Assembly (NCBI GenBank): GCA_002633005.1
Contig: NMRA01000004.1
Location: forward strand, 642,802-706,801
Source: Phoronis australis
Lineage: Eukaryota; Phoronida; Phoronidae
Reading direction: 5' to 3'
DNA: 64,000 nucleotides
The stretch's first letter is position 1; each line of letters starts with the position of its first letter. Under the pieces are notes generated by a model that saw only the letters and a program-made list of their open reading frames with translations, did no database searches and had not been told where the DNA came from. Made by a program: the position numbers and the translations under genes. This document shows positions 1-13,600 of the stretch, piece after piece.

Positions 1-906
1 GAAAACAGTCATGTGATCAAGGCCTGACTGCAGGCTTTGAAAAGTTCCTAGTAAGTATCTTCTTTCGTTTTTTACCATAATCTTATCTTGTTCCGTACTC
101 GGAGTAGAAATGATTTCTGGTCTTGAGAGGCACTGGGAAGTCGTAATTGCTTTTTGTTTAGGCCAATCAATTTGTTTGTCTGACAACGAAGTTAGTCAGG
201 AGAATAACACCGTAACCAATTTCAGTTCAAACAAAAGATAACGCAGCGATGTCAGATGCTTTGGAAGAGCAAATACGCCTGTGACGAGAGTTGATGGGCA
301 TGGTTTACGGCGGGCTTGATGTCTGTTATTTCATCGAAATAGGTATTTAGGCCACGTGTTTTATGATTAAACAAGAGTACTTTGCGACACTAATTTTGCT
401 CAAAAGAAGCAAGCGCCCAATATTGACCAATTTGAACTAACTAACAAGAATGTGTCTTTGAGGATTATTTGGAGTCACGAGGTTTAATTAATACAAAATT
501 CTAGGAACAAAATTCCTTACCATGCACCAATCTTTCCACGGATATGTATTGCTTGTGTACTGCCAGTACTTTGCTGGGGACAATGACACTAGGAGTGTTA
601 AACAGAATGATTTTGAGTTTAGTTTTAAGGCATTGCAAAATTACCTATCGTAATAAGAGGAGAAGTAAAGCAAAGCAAAATCAGTTTAGTCCGAGATTTT
701 ATAAGTGTCAATTTTTAAGTTGTCGTCCAGCACATTGAATCTGGAGTAACAAAAATCGAAGGGACAGTTCAAGATTGAGCCTCAGTGCTCATTAAATACG
801 GATGCATGTTTCGTTCAGAGCCCTTGCGCAATGGTCTCGCTAACTCTTAATAAATTAACAGCAAACAAACTATATTGTCACAGGAAATAGAAAAAATGGT
901 GTAAAG

Positions 907-1308
907 TTATGAACTGTTAAATACTTGTTGTCTAAGAAAAAGTTCATGTATTACCAATTTGCATATTATATTCTGTTTATGCTTCAATGACAGTTGCTTA
1001 ATTATTATGTAGCTAATCTGAGATTTGAATGACTTAGGAAAAGTGTCCTCAAAATTGCAAAGTTCATCCGCTGTATCCGTCTCTGACATTTCTGTGCCAC
1101 ATTTATACTCGCGTACCTCACACAGGCTACTGTATACAGGGAAATGGTCATCCCCCCTCACACAATTTTCTTGACCCACATGCACCTGCCGAAGTGTGAA
1201 CACGCCATGTGGAGAATTTCTCGCTAACACTGATGACCGCTCTGACTTCCTAAGCCCCAAACAACTTTTACGATGCCTATTCAGCACGCCCTTTGTATTG
1301 AAGTAGAT
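907..1308 (-). CDS. Possible coding exon of a gene extending beyond the window
   Basis: A 134-codon open frame follows a CTCAG acceptor-like site and ends in a stop at 907. The composition (Ser, Arg, Glu, Cys) is protein-like, but there is no ATG near its start, no recognised domain and no joined neighbour. It could be a terminal exon of a gene starting near 3 kb, or chance. Confidence 0.2.
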   Translation of the reverse strand: MYFNTKGVLNRHRKSCLGLRKSERSSVLARNSPHGVFTLRQVHVGQENCVRGDDHFPVYSSLCEVREYKCGTEMSETDTADELCNFEDTFPKSFKSQISYIIIKQLSLKHKQNIICKLVIHELFLRQQVFNSS

Positions 1309-3090
1309 CTGAGCTAATGTAGTGGAAACGTAATTACTAGCATTACTGTCTCAACAATGGTTGTTGTTAGTAGGCCACCCCCAATTTGGTTTTCTCTGAC
1401 ATTTGCAGAGTTATAGCCTGCAACTCTGGAGAGTAGTTTTAACTTGGTACATTATAAATATTACAAAATGACTAAAAAGGTTAACTTGTGTTTATCTTCA
1501 CTAAGGGCCACTTCACAAAAGAACGATAAGTTTCTTGGCATATTGGTTTTCTTTATTTAATTTTTAATGCTTCTTTCCCCTTGTTTTTTTTTACCGGGAA
1601 CGGGTTGATAACTTTTTATCTAAGTTTTGAACTTGAAGTACCTAAACAGTGGTAGATTTTGATCGCCAGGTAAACTTAATTAGTTCATTGTGAGCCCATC
1701 CCTGAACTACCCACATTACAGGTACACTAAACATTTCACGTGCCATTAAAGTTTATTCTTTACTAGAACTCAAATCATCAAATATATACAAAAGTGCAAA
1801 CTGAAGATTTGAAAATCTCTGGACAATTTCAGTGGCACTGACTATTCTAGCTCTTTGTCAGTACAAAAAAAAATGAAAAATGGGCACAACAACTGTTTCC
1901 TGAGTGGTCAAAAATCTGGTTAAACGAGATTGAAAGAATAGTGAAAATGAATCCATGTGATATTGTTAACTCTGATCAGCGTTTGTATATTCACCGAGTA
2001 TATCAATACGCGCGGTAGTTTATCTTCAATCGTACCCAATGGTTGTAGTTTTTAGATTATTAGTTCGTCGATTTTTAAAAATCGAAAACCGTACTTGGTT
2101 GTTTTTTTTTCCAGCTGAAGGACGAGCGGTGAAAATTCCCGCATATCCTTAGAAATGTGTGACTTCCTTATAAGCGTATTATTCACGGTATGCGCGAATT
2201 ACTTAAAACATTTTAAGCTTAACATTGCACACTCCTATAACATGGCCTCGAGAAGCATTTCACCAGCACTCAGGATGTCTGTGTCAAAAAAATGAAGACT
2301 TGGGTTGAGGGTAAATATCGAAAAACGAGCGCTCTTTTTGACGTATAGATGTAAAAATGTGTAGTTCAAACTCAGTCGCCTGCTGTTTTGCTTTTTAGGA
2401 AATTAATGATCAAAAATATAAAATGACATATCATCGCAGTCTTGTGCCAGCCAAAATTATAAGGTTTATTCAGAATTCTTATTCAAAATACTGGGTTGAA
2501 ACTAGAAATCATTGTAAAGTAGACTAGTGCCATAGCCGACTCGATGGGCTCACCTATTCTTCTTTCAAAAATCAACAAACGATCGTGGTATCGATCCTTA
2601 CTTGTTGGCGTATTGTTAGTATAAAACTTAGGTGCACGTCTGAAAAATAACGATAAAACGAAGTGCTGGTTAGTGCCAAGATAAAAAGGTCTTAATGATT
2701 ACTGTGTAAGATTGATGTTGTGGCTCATAAGTGGTCGTCGAAATGATGTGGCGTCAAGGCAACAAGGGCAGGCCATCCCAACAATTTCAAAGGCACAGAC
2801 TGGTCCCCTTCATACTATAATTTTCTTCAGCATACTCTGAATTCCATATTGATGTCTCAGTGCAACAGCAAAAGGTATTCATAATATCACTGCCTAAGCC
2901 TCTGTGACTTTCCTATTAAGGAAGTCAACAAAGTCAGGAACTTAACTCTATCTTCAGCTAGCACGAAGCCCACCGAGGTTGAAATTGAAAAATTAGAAAC
3001 TTAAATGAAACGTGAAAGAACTCTAGGAAGGTTGACAATTACCGTAACAAGTTCAATTGCCCAAGCAACTGAGACTTGTTTGAGTAATTG
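1309..3090. other. Non-coding stretch
   Basis: AT-rich sequence without a supported exon, RNA gene or obvious repeat. The first 900 bases of the window are similar, apart from a fragment at about 110-130 (TGATTTCTGGTCTTG) matching the interior of the dispersed terminal-inverted-repeat element described at 8.7 kb. Confidence 0.5.
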
Positions 3091-3091
3091 A

Positions 3092-3184
3092 CCAATCGCA
3101 AGCTCCGCCCCCTTGCGTAATGTTGACTAACAAACAATAAGTTTTACTCGGCAAAATGGGTAAAATGGCGGCTCGGAAACGAAG
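3092..3184 (+). promoter_or_regulatory. Promoter-like patch with possible plus-strand first exon
   Basis: A CCAAT box (3092-3096) and a GC box (TCCGCCCCC, 3103-3111) are followed by two in-frame ATGs at 3156 and 3165 (the second in AAAATGGCGGC context) and a possible donor AAG|GTGTGT after 3184. The open stretch would encode MGKMAARKR. A plus-strand transcript from here would run antisense into the large gene's 3' end. The same patch could instead drive a minus-strand gene leaving the window to the left. Confidence 0.3.
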
Positions 3185-3796
3185 GTGTGTCAAGAATGAT
3201 GAGTTTTAAATGGCCAGTTAAGCCGTCACTCTAAGTCCTGGCGATAGGTCAATTCAAACAGCCACATTAGAGAGAACTCCAAACAGTGCAGAGCAATGGA
3301 AATATTTATTTTTCTACAAAATATGCAAATAAGTTAAACAGAGCAAAAAGTTTAATTTGTAGTTAGGTTTAATCTTAAGACTCAAACATACGTAATGTGA
3401 ATATGGGACAGAGTAACAAATCTGAACATTCAAGCAAACGCAAATATGTAAATATGTGCCAGCACATAGTTTCATTATATTTCAAAACTAACAACAAACA
3501 CCAGGGAATCCTGATAGAAAGCCCCAAGACCTGTATTTGCAAAATGACAAATTATTTTAGGTTTCTGGTACCTAATAATAAACCAGGGTGTACTTTTGGA
3601 AAATGGGGGTCTATTAACTGAAAATGCATCGCAAATTTAGGTCGTGATATGCTTTTACCTAGTTGGAAAATAAATTCCTTAAAACGAATGACTGAACCAC
3701 CTGTGAGTTTAGAAAAATGGACGTAACAATTATTTACTTGACCTTTTCAAAGTCTCTATGAGAACATGTAGCAGCGTTCAATTGACTGCCAAACAG

Positions 3797-3802
3797 TTTA
3801 TT
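3797..3802 (-). terminator. Candidate polyadenylation signal of the large gene
   Basis: AATAAA on the minus strand, about 215 nt after the stop codon. A second AATAAA lies at 3305-3310. Either could end the transcript; no transcript data are available here. Confidence 0.35.
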
Positions 3803-4017
3803 TGGCAACAACATAAAGCCCAATAAGCAACATAGTTGTCTCAATGGCTCCCTTGAACCAGAACAAGTACCTCCACTTCAAAATGACATTTGAAAGATAC
3901 CATGGTACATTTCAAATTAACCACAAATGTGTCCATTATGTAACATAAATTAAATAAGCACAACAAATAACTTAAAAATACAAAAAGCAGCTTTTGATAA
4001 TTTATATGCAATGTGAT

Positions 4018-7000
4018 TCAAAAAATTCGAGAGTCGTCCAGGGGATTTGACACAATTCGCCCATGAATCTCAATAAATAATGGCACATAAGTTAAAAAGT
4101 CCAGATATTCGATCGTTCCTCTTCCACCACGATCAAACTTTCCCGACACCTGGAAATAGATAAAATGTTTCCATAAATATACATAAAGGAACTACCAACA
4201 ATTACTCCATCTAGTGTCTGGGAAAGGAGCCAGCCATTCCCAGAGCTGCTAACATCCGTATGGCTTCCTAAATATAAGAGGTAACCTATGCAGGCAAACT
4301 TATCTTAATTAAGTAATAATTTCATGAAGAATACTATTAGTAAAGAGCAAATGCCTACAGAAAGTTCAGCTTAACTTGGTTCTGTTCACAGAACCTATGA
4401 TGGCGCTTTCTCAAAACCTGATCTTGAATAGAATTCACCGTTTCCAATCCCACTTTACTTTTTCATTTCAAATTTTGTTTTCACGGTTAATGCATGCAGC
4501 AGAGAAAATGCAAATGACTACTAATGAGACTGCTTAATACATAGCCACCCCGCAGCATTTCATCTGTGACTAATTACTTATCACAGAACAATGTGAAATT
4601 ATTTGACATGAACTCAAGTGCGAACTTTTCTATGGACATTCTATCAAGTTGTCTATGTAATGAAAAATAACGTGTCGATACCATATAAAATGAAACAATA
4701 TTGGAGCTGGCAACACTTTAAAATCTGGTGAAATTATCAAAAACTTTTATTAAAAACAAATCTAACCTTCAAGCCTAACTGGAGCAACCCTTCACCAGGT
4801 ACGAAGAGAAATGGCAAAAAAGGCCTCCTTATATCAACTTCTTCAAAATTACTAAGGGGAGTGACGTGGGAATGGAGAGGGAGAGGGAATAGTTAGTTGA
4901 GGTAGTGGCTCGTGTGGCCCATGTCTTTATTAACACTTTTGTTCTCAAGCTTGTTGAAAAACAAAATCTTTGAGATTTCTTTAGATCTGGTGTGGGTGTT
5001 ATCAATATTAACCATCAGCACACATAATTTTTTAGGATTTTTAAGTTTTACCAGCTTCTGGATTGTCTGTGTAACGAATTATGAGAAATCGAGAGCTCAT
5101 CTGCAACTGCAATAGGAGATGTCAGCCACGGCATACACATATAAAAGTTTCTGTCTCTAAGTGCATAACATTATGAACGCAACACATTGGCCATACTCTT
5201 GCATAGATTGCTCACTTACATAATCAATGTTCTCTTTACTCAAACCCCCAGCACTGAGTTCAACGATTAGATTCTTCATCGTAGCCAGATCATCTGGTAT
5301 ACTATCATCTTCCTCACAGAGCAAACAGAACAACTCCTGAAATGGAACATTCAGTAACTGTGAAGACACGAGAAGAACATTCACATCAAGCCTACATATC
5401 TGTGGTGCCTTTTAAAACACAAGTTTCGCCTGGAAAAAAAAAGAATCTTTTATTAGAACAATAAGTTGGGTTGCTAATTTTACACAAATACAAACCATGC
5501 ATAGTCCATGTATTGCCTTTAAAGCATGATCTGATGATTTAACCTAGACTTATCTATTCTAGTTTAGATAAATGAACCAATCTGATTTTAAAAACCCTTA
5601 CTGCTGAGTTTGTTTGGGTAGAGTGTAATGTGAACAATCACATTATTCAGGCAACAGAGGGCAGCTGAGGAGTTTGAATATAGATTGTACATAAAAATGA
5701 ACTGTTGTGAATGCCCTGTGTACAACTGACATTTGTCAAGCTGACACAAGTTTCATCACAGAGCCACCTATTGACCAGACAGCTACTTACTTTGCTTCTT
5801 TCCATTTTTATATCCAAGGCCTCGTAATCAAACTTATTGATAAGCTTCTTGATGAAAGGACTGAAATATGTCGATCAAAAAAACAATAAAATAATTGAAT
5901 CAGAAACACAGCAATAACATGACACGCATTAATCAAAAGACTCTAACATCATATTAGCACAGGAAAATTTACAACAGCTTTTCTTTTAATGTCCCTGCAG
6001 TTCTAAAAAGCCAATCACATTCAAACACAACTGTAAATCTTCCACCAATGAACATTTAACATTTCAATATGTTAACTGTCACTAAAGTCTCAAGAACCTC
6101 GATGACGATTATGGCAATGGTGGTTATGATGACGATGGCTATGACTCCAACAGTGACAATGACAACTGTTACCATGACAAAAGTTACGACGACAACGGCT
6201 ATGATGACAACGACGGTTATGATGATGATGGTTATGACGATGATGGTTATGACGATGACGGTAATCATGATGATGATGACAATTAAGATGATGGTTATGA
6301 TGACTATGACAATGATATTGATTATGACCATCATTAAGACGGACATTTCAAAACTTCTGAATACTACTTGGCAGTCAAATTTCCAACACTCACTCAACTT
6401 GGGTGACTTTCTCAGACAGTGCAGCTACACAGCCAAACATTTTGAGGTTGATCTTCTTACGGCCAGGTAAGTCAAGAATCTGAAAGTAAATTTCACACTC
6501 CTTAAAGACTAAAAACAAATTAAATATTGAATGAGTATTCAATGGCAAATCCTGATATGCTCTTGTTGTCCAAAAATGTATGGATACTATCTTGCATAGT
6601 AAAGATACAAAGATACATATACATATACACAAACACACACACACATGCACACACACAGATATATCAATTTTCACAAAATCAATAAACCAGTTTGGCAAAT
6701 AAAGGGAAACAGCACAAGTTGTATTCATTCCGAAATTGGCAGATGTCATTTTCTAACCTGTAAGAAAATACAAGCTCTGTTTCGTGAAGATCTTTCAGGC
6801 AATGAAAGTAAAAAGTCAGGTAGACGTAGACGGGACTAAAACAGGCACCAGGGTTACAACATTTGTAGAGAGTCAAACACTCACATACAGCAAAAGAGGA
6901 AAGTAATCAGACAAAACACCTTTTTCCTGTCATGACGACTAACTCTGTAAATAACAAAAATTAATGGTAATGACTATTCGGGTTACAAAATTCTAATTAC

Positions 7001-10000
7001 ATAATGACTTAACCACCTTACTACCTTTCCTCCTAAATCTGCTTCATTCTACTGAAGACTACTCTAATGATGAATTCCGCTTCCGTCAAGCCGCCACGAC
7101 AGGGAATTCTGGGTCATTTTGTCTGAATACTTTTAGCTAGTTCTGTATGTATGCGATGATACACGGCAAATGTTATACCATTCCTAGACATCTTTGCTCA
7201 CATTATAAATATACTGCAGTTCCTGCTTGGAGATCAAGTGTCCGTTGATCTGATTCAGCGCATCCTCAACCTCTTCAAAGTTCAACTCGACGTCCTCGTC
7301 AGGGTTGAATTTGTTGAACAGCGCACTCTGCCTCCTTCTAAAGTCTGCTGGCTTTGACAAGAAGTTCAGCTGGGAATCGTCCATCTGCTTACTGAGTACT
7401 TGGGCAACTTTTCGCTCATCTGAAACAAGTAAGGATTACCATATCACAAAAGGCTCCCAATAACATGAAACTAAAATTTAGGAAAAAATTGAATCTTTTA
7501 AAAACTAGACACCTTGTTACAAGCAATAGAAATGACACAATACGATGTAAAATAATCTTCTAGAGTAAAGTTAACATAGTTAGAGTTGATTCTTTGAAAA
7601 ACATGCAGGTGGACAGATAGCTTTTGTGGTGCAGGAGTGGCGGACAGGCCACAAGGCCAAGCAAATTGCATTAGACGTGCGCACACCACAAGGCCAAGCC
7701 AATTGCACAGAACCCTACTACAAGCCATTACGTTTTCCATGAGAAATAATTTTGTCTCAATTTCTTTCCAAAACATGACAGAATAATTCTGTTTATTAGC
7801 ATGTGCCATATGGTTCAGAAATGTGACTCAATACATCTAGACTGTCACATTAATAGGATTGTTCTATCTGTACTTAGATCAGATGCCCACCTTCAAGAAG
7901 ATCCATTCTCTCATTGATGTCTCTAAGCTTTTCAGAACATCTGTCTGCCTCCACGTCAAGAGTCTTGATAGGTGCCTCTTCACATACCTGAATTAGAATT
8001 AATTACCCAGAAGTCAATCACAAAGGAAGTCACGACTTTACACAAGGGTCCCCATTCAGCCCTTGTTTGCAAAAACTATTATTGAGAATTGTCAGTATTG
8101 ATGGTATTACTTGTTGCAGCTCAAGGAAATTCAGACGTATCAGTATGAATGAGCATCAGACGTTTGTCATTTAGCAAAACTGCAGGTACACTACCGTCAA
8201 ATCTAATATTTAATCTATTATCAAAAACATTCTGTCATTTTGAAAAAGCTACAAATTTGTCAACTATGTACATACGATGTGTGCAACTTAACAATTTCAT
8301 TTATGGTCTACAATACATTTTGAAGATGATATATCAGCAGTTTTTCAAAACAACATTTGCTTAGCCAAAGGCAAGATATGAGGATTCAGAGTTACTCTGT
8401 AGTGCCCAAAGGAGAGCAGACAAATAAATCACTTGCAGATAACACCACCTTATGACCCCACTAAAAAGAGCAGTTCTTGTTTCAGGAAATTGTGATGTGC
8501 AGCACCCTCAAGAATTGTTGGTGTGGCCGTGTGTCAAAATATGATGAACGGTTTTCATGGACACTTTAAATGCAGTAAAAAGATTCCTGACTTGTCTTTC
8601 TCAATAAGTCGGGTTAGTTGAGCTCATATTTTGAACATCATCACTTAAAATGGCTCTAAGCCCGCCTTCCATCACAAACGACAACTGTTGATTTAGACCA
8701 CATACCGTTATGAAATTGGTCTCAAATTGTTCCTCAGTCAAAATAAGTGTGATTTCTGGTCTTGCAAAAGAACAGACAGTTTGTTATTTCTACAGATCAT
8801 GCTCAGGGAATAACTCAACACGCCATGACAACTCAACTTGTAGAGTATGAGCTCCAGCAATAACAAAATGTCAGTTCTTTGCAAGACCCCCAGAAACACT
8901 TCTCAACTTAGTAAGGAATAAGTTGAGTCCAATTTTATACAGGTAAATGGTCTAAATCAGAAGTTATTTCTTTCAACGGAACGAAGGGTTCTAGGCGCTT
9001 TAAGAATCCACAAAATGGGTGTAACACTCACTGCCTGCAGCAGCTTAGGATCGCTCTCAAGTCGCTCCAAAATCTCAAGGTCCGTTACAACTCTACGTCT
9101 TTGCGACACAGCAGTTACATCTGTTGGTGGTTGTTGTTGATCATTACGTGAAAAATCGGGAACATCGTGGTAGATTATGTCCCGATGGGCTTGCTCCAAG
9201 TACTTGTCCATTTTACTTTTCTAGAAAAACAGAGGCAACAACAAGTTTTGTGAAAAGATCTCATAATGTTACGTTCAATTTCTTTTTTAAAGGAACACAA
9301 AAATTACCAAAACAGTAAATGTGTCTTCAGTCTCATGCTCAACTAATCTTTATACCATTGCAATTCACTCATAACTTTGTTCCTTGGAAACTAAGGACTA
9401 AAACAGAAGATAGGATTCCTTTTTGAGTACTTTATGAGACCGTTACCAATTAACAGCTAAGGTTTTGTAGACAACAGCAAGTTGAAATTCAAAATTATTT
9501 GAACATCATTGGCACAATTCTATTGCAACAGAAAAAAAACACAGTACTGGCATACAAAATCAGACGTAAACAATGTTGTTCTTTCCAATGACTTTTCAGC
9601 TTTTGTAAACTAGGTTTCATCTCCTCTGACTGCATCTGTTAATTTTACGCTGATGCAAATCCCACTCGTTCCACATTTTCCAGACATTCAGGGACCTTAG
9701 GCAATTGATTTTTGAAAAAATTTGAACTAGGCAACAACACGGAGAAAAATTAAACACAGCACTACTCACCATATTCTGGAACAAAGCAAAGTTTAATACC
9801 AAACTCAAAAGTCTGACTTGAACTGGGTATAGTTGATATTACCTTTTTTGTTTTGGTCTTGTTTGGGTTCCAGTCAGGATCTTTAAGTTCTGGAAATTTC
9901 TTTTTTGCAATTGCAAGCACCATCTTCTGCCGCTCAACTGCAAACAATAAAGACGATGAGTCAGAGAATTTTGTGAAATGGTACAAAATTGAAAATTATT

Positions 10001-10628
10001 ATTACTGCAATCCAAAATTATTTCAAAAACGCCTGCAAGGAACAGGATTAAAACCCATCTAAATACAAGTGTCAACAATAAACCTGAATTAACCAAGTAA
10101 ATTATTACAACCAAGTTCACATATCCATACTTAAAAACAACTTACAGAGTAAAATTCCATGAAGAAATCTTAACAATTAAGCCCATGAGGCCAATGACAC
10201 TGACACAGAAACAACACACAAGGCAACCCAAAGGATAAGGACACGACAAAGGAATGGAAATGAAGATCCTTCTGAGGGCTGTGTCAAAAATGGTTGCTAC
10301 AGTGTTATCGTGCATCCAATTTTCACAAAAATCAGACACACCTCAAGCTATCGTGAAGTAATTAAAAATGTGATGCGTAAATTGTAAATCAAACAAGAAA
10401 CATCCACAATTTGTTTATGTGATAGCAAAGCATCGCTGACCATAATCATAAGCAATAATAATTAAATCATGATATTTACATGAAGGAACATTTAAAAAAC
10501 TTGTTTCACACAATACTCTACTCACATTCGATTTCATCAAGTCTGTGACTTATTTCATCGTACCGGTCGTATAGCCTATTCAAAATGTAGGTGATCTTGG
10601 CAACTTCAAAATCTTCCACGTTTGTTCC
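4018..10628 (-). CDS. Exons 22-30 of the large gene: helical region and EF-hand-like C terminus
   Basis: Exons 10526-10628, 9843-9937, 9032-9220, 7891-7987, 7202-7419, 6394-6479, 5791-5860, 5220-5336 and 4018-4149. Exon 26 encodes a good EF-hand loop (NPDEDVELNFEE: acidic or amide side chains at 1, 3, 5 and 9, Leu at 8, Glu at 12). Exon 30 encodes another (DRGGRGTIEYLD: Asp 1, Gly 6, Ile 8, Asp 12). Exon 27 (DLPGRKKINLKM) and exon 28 (around FDYEALDI) look like degenerate partners. Known EF-hand proteins use paired loops, so calcium binding is inferred for the outer two only. The protein ends 26 residues after the last loop with TGA at 4018-4020. Confidence 0.8.
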
Positions 10629-13600
10629 CTGCAAGCACAGTTTAATAAATAGTACAACCACTCATCTCTGAAGGCTGATTAAAATCAAACATAACCTATT
10701 CAAATATTCCAGTTTGTCTCATTGTCTCTAACCTGAATTTCACAAATGTTAAGAAAACCAACTGTTAAGCTGTGTTTACCTTCAGAGTTTAAGCTACAAT
10801 GAAACCAAACAGATAAGACCCTAATTGTCATATAAATTTCATCTTGACTTGGTCCTCAACAAGCAATGAAGTGGTTTCTGGGCTTGAGAAGAAACTAAAA
10901 ACACATAAGTACTTATTTTAGGAACAAAACTCAGTAAAACAGCTAGTTAAGGCTATCCCATTTAATTGCTGGTCACTAATGGCTTTTAGAAGAGGGATTA
11001 GACCGATTTCCTACTAAAAATCAGGCAGAGATATTACTACATGATCTCTGTAATCGGCAGTCTTTATACAATGAACTTACAGGTTCCTTCTGGTACTGGG
11101 GAAAGTTTCGCAGCAATTCTAGCTCTCGCTTAATCTGTTTCTCTTGGTCCTCCAAAAATTCTCTGGCAAGAATGCCCGGTCCATCATTGACGAGTGTCTT
11201 GAGCTCTTCCTCCGTCAACTGGTCATCAGGTCCAATCACGACCGGTACGTACTCATGTTTGTAGTCCTGCTGAGCGACAGCTTTATTAAATATACGCTCA
11301 TACACAGGCAGACGATCGGGGCTGGAAGAAGAAGAAGGACTAATATTAGCAACATCAAAACATATTGTAAAGCGAATCCAACACTGCCTGTCAGAAACGA
11401 AAAATAATGGCCCAGAAATACTGTCTAATTAGTATACAAGAGCTTTTTTTGAGACCAGTGACCAGAATGAAACAAAAGAATCTATGGGTTAGTTCTGTGG
11501 CACGACTTTCTGGGGAAGTAGAGAGACCACGCAAAACCCTGTGACTGACAAGTGAGTGTTTCGTGATGAGTATGCTCAAGACCTCACTTGCCTGAACTAA
11601 CAAAATGGCTGAAATATTGAGTAAAAGGAGCAAATTCAATTGTCGTTCTAGAAGTGAAGATTTCTTGCCTCACAAGCATGCGAGTGTCTTGTATCTGGGA
11701 ACGCAGCCCAGAATACCCGTCTTGAAATTACCACACTTGGCTTACATATGAAATGATTGTAGACTTTCACACTTCTAAACACAGAGTTCTGCAACTTACT
11801 GTATAATGCAGTATTTAGCCAAGTAGTCCAGTGGATTTCCAATCTGCTTCAATTCTTTTTTGGTTACGGGTGCTGTTGCACTGATTTTTCTCTTTTTCTT
11901 CTCTCTGTCACATAACATGGACATTAAACACATAAAGACATATTATCTATCTCAACTAGGAATGTTGTGATCATGATTTAGATACTACAGATGGAGGCTC
12001 TTCCATAACAGGAGCACTTATGAAAGAGCAGAGTAATGAAACAGAAATGCCTAGATTCCGCAAAGATAATCTATACCAAATTCATGTGGGGAAGAATGTG
12101 AAACAACAACATGGCGGATTTATAGTAAAATTTGAGGATGCTGTCATGTTCTACACTTCATCACTGAATAAACTGTATACAAGACATAGTTACCTCCTTA
12201 CATTTCTAAGTGGCCACATATTCTGTACAGCTTCTAAAAGACAGACAGGAGGCCTAATTTTTAATTAACTTTTAATGCATGCAAAAATGTATTATATACT
12301 TCTAAACCTAAGCAGCTTGGTTTCAGGCATTTGATATGTTTTATATTTCTGTTGAATGCACAAAATCAATGAAGCGTACCACTGTAACAAAATACAGGGT
12401 ATAACTACTAACCTATTTTTCTTGGGAAGTATCCTCGGCCGCGGTCTCCGCTTCCTTGGAAGAGGCATCTCTAATTCTGGGTCCGGTAGTGGTGGTGGGG
12501 TCTGAAGAAATTATTACACATGGATATACAAGACATATGAGCCCCTCAACACTCACTAGGTGGTGATAGTGAATCAGAGGTCCCATTTCATGCATTCTCT
12601 CAAAATATAACTTATCCCTTCCTTTCAACAAAAGAACAAATCGTAAGTAAATACTTTGTCAGGGTTTAAGATATGATACAAAAGAAGATAACGTGTAAAC
12701 TTAGACATAATTTGGTTGCTGAACAAAAATCTGTCGTTACTGTTTTCACAAGATATCAAACTTCTAACAATGTATATTTTTGAATATCAAACTCATTTTT
12801 TTTGGTATATCGAAGAAAAGTACTTGTCTTTGGTCTGCAGTCAAAAACAGAACATTTACATGAGAGGGTAATTATTTTTACCACTTTGTAGCAACAACAG
12901 ATTAAATTGACGGATTTAAAATACGTGCCAGTTTTATGATCACAAAGCATCAAATAAAATGCCAAAATACTATTTGATTCAGCCTACTTTTCTAAATCAT
13001 CTCCAAGCATTAACAAAAGTGTAAGGTGACCTTAAGCTTTCCGATAGGTTTCGATACTAAATAGACTTTAAAGATATTGTAGGGCTATGTTTGTTATCAC
13101 TAGGTGATTTAGCGAAAAAGTTATGCACAAGTTTTTGAAGAACAAGCACATACCAGTGTTTTTGCAGGAACCGGGGTGGGTGGAAGGGGAGATGGAGGTT
13201 GCCATTCTCGTGGTGTTGCTACCGGTGACGGAGATGGCTCTGGCTCACTGTCAAAGTTCTCCCGAATAATCTCAAACTCAAAAGACAGCTCTCGTTCAAC
13301 CTCTGGCTCTGGTGAAAGGCTTATAGGCTATAAAATGAAGAAACGTTGATCTGAAAATTTCTCATGTACATACAGGTTTGACCAATGACTAAAAACAATT
13401 AATCACTTACAAGATATATGAAATAAAACTGCAATACTGACTCAGTACTGACTATGTAAGCCCAACTGTGACTTTTGCTCAAGCAATTAAACATTCATAA
13501 AGATGGTTCAAGGTTGCAGTTAATTTTCATCCGACTGATACCAATTTTTAGTGACCAGCAAATTTCGCAAACATCAGTATACAAAACAAAGGTTTATTGA

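Noticed and set aside
6056-6470. Open frames of 113-133 codons on both strands
   Set aside because: They exist only because of the GAT-type microsatellite; composition is Ile/Val or Met/Thr low complexity.
12413-12631. 72-codon frame overlapping exon 19
   Set aside because: Wrong frame relative to exons 18 and 20; the phase-consistent frame encodes the basic patch instead.
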